Shown here one piece after another: positions 63,641-64,000 of a stretch of 64,000 bases of DNA; the stretch's first letter is position 1, and each line of letters starts with the position of its first letter. This stretch comes from Onthophagus taurus. Taxonomy: Eukaryota > Arthropoda > Insecta > Coleoptera > Scarabaeidae. The position numbers were made by a program, and so were the translations under genes. Location of the stretch: assembly GCF_036711975.1 (NCBI RefSeq), contig NC_091967.1, forward strand, positions 11,470,001 to 11,534,000. Direction: 5' to 3'. The notes beneath the pieces were generated by a model. That model had not been told where the DNA came from and did no database searches. It saw only the letters and a list, made by a program, of their open reading frames with translations.

Positions 63641-64000
63641 TGAAAGTCTAATTTTTCAGTTTTAGTTGAAGTCAAGTTTAATTTTGGTGGCCTGATTACA
63701 GTATAATAGCTACAAAAATTGCTTGTTAATATTATGTAGAAATATAGCAAAATTTTCATCTCTATAAAAGAACGAAGCTTGTGTTAAAACTAGTGTTTTT
63801 AGAATTATTGGTATTACAACATTAATAAAACATGTATAGAGTCATTTAAGACTACACCATTATTCTTTAATTTCAATTTAAAATGATTTTTTACTATTTG
63901 AATTCTCGTTTGACACCTGCTGAGTCACCCCTGCATGTGCATTACTAATTATTATTATTAACAATGACGTGATTCTCTTTTTACCTTTTTAGTGTGGGTT
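63641..64000. other. AT-rich window end
   Basis: After the piggyBac remnant no gene or repeat was recognised up to the window edge. Confidence 0.4.

Noticed and set aside
1..64000. CRISPR arrays, tRNA, rRNA, operons or defence islands
   Set aside because: No regularly spaced repeats, tRNA cloverleaf or rRNA-like sequence was recognised; the window is eukaryotic with spliced genes.

Overview
The window is a piece of an AT-rich insect nuclear genome. Genes are split by short GT-AG introns (mostly 45-70 bp, a few of 300-900 bp), coding exons are slightly richer in GC than their surroundings, and an insect 7tm_7 gustatory receptor is present. A beetle is plausible, but the order is not proven by anything here.

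Layout: 1-820 (+) holds the last two exons of an unrecognised gene. 7218-2040 (-) is the 5' half of CAD (rudimentary), with glutamine amidotransferase plus carbamoyl-phosphate synthetase. It stops inside the methylglyoxal-synthase-like domain; no DHOase or ATCase exon is visible, and a decayed inverted copy of part of its own CPSase exon lies just beyond. Then come a PNPO-like flavoprotein (8542-7599, -), a small basic unknown protein (-), and a peripherin/RDS-like tetraspanin (10482-9557, -) that is divergent from a 30-exon axonemal dynein heavy chain of DNAH2 type (10699-27563, +). A mitochondrial SpoU rRNA methyltransferase of MRM3 type (29039-27621, -) converges on the dynein with overlapping 3' ends. 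GCN1, the activator of the eIF2alpha kinase GCN2, fills 39813-29449 (-, 20 exons). A gustatory receptor (41262-40001, -), a coiled-coil protein (43572-41521, -), an M14 carboxypeptidase homologue that has lost its catalytic residues (44019-46542, +) and an orphan 265-residue protein (48706-47526, -) complete the gene-rich part.

From about 48.7 kb to 64 kb I find no convincing intact gene. This stretch holds AT-rich DNA, a few blocks of higher GC, two decayed coding-like stretches and a broken piggyBac-type transposase. It looks like a gene desert or a very large intron or regulatory region of a gene outside the window.

The genes are mostly unrelated housekeeping and tissue-specific genes, not one pathway. 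Links that can be seen are positional: the tetraspanin and dynein start codons are 217 bp apart and divergent, and the dynein and MRM3 3' ends are interleaved. Introns carry mobile-element debris: a LINE fragment in GCN1, a shared MITE-like family in CAD and DNAH2, a GC-rich hairpin in DNAH2 and a 40-bp perfect palindrome in the receptor gene. No prokaryote-like system, CRISPR array, tRNA or rRNA was recognised. The observations most worth checking are the pseudo-carboxypeptidase and the truncated CAD with its inverted fragment.
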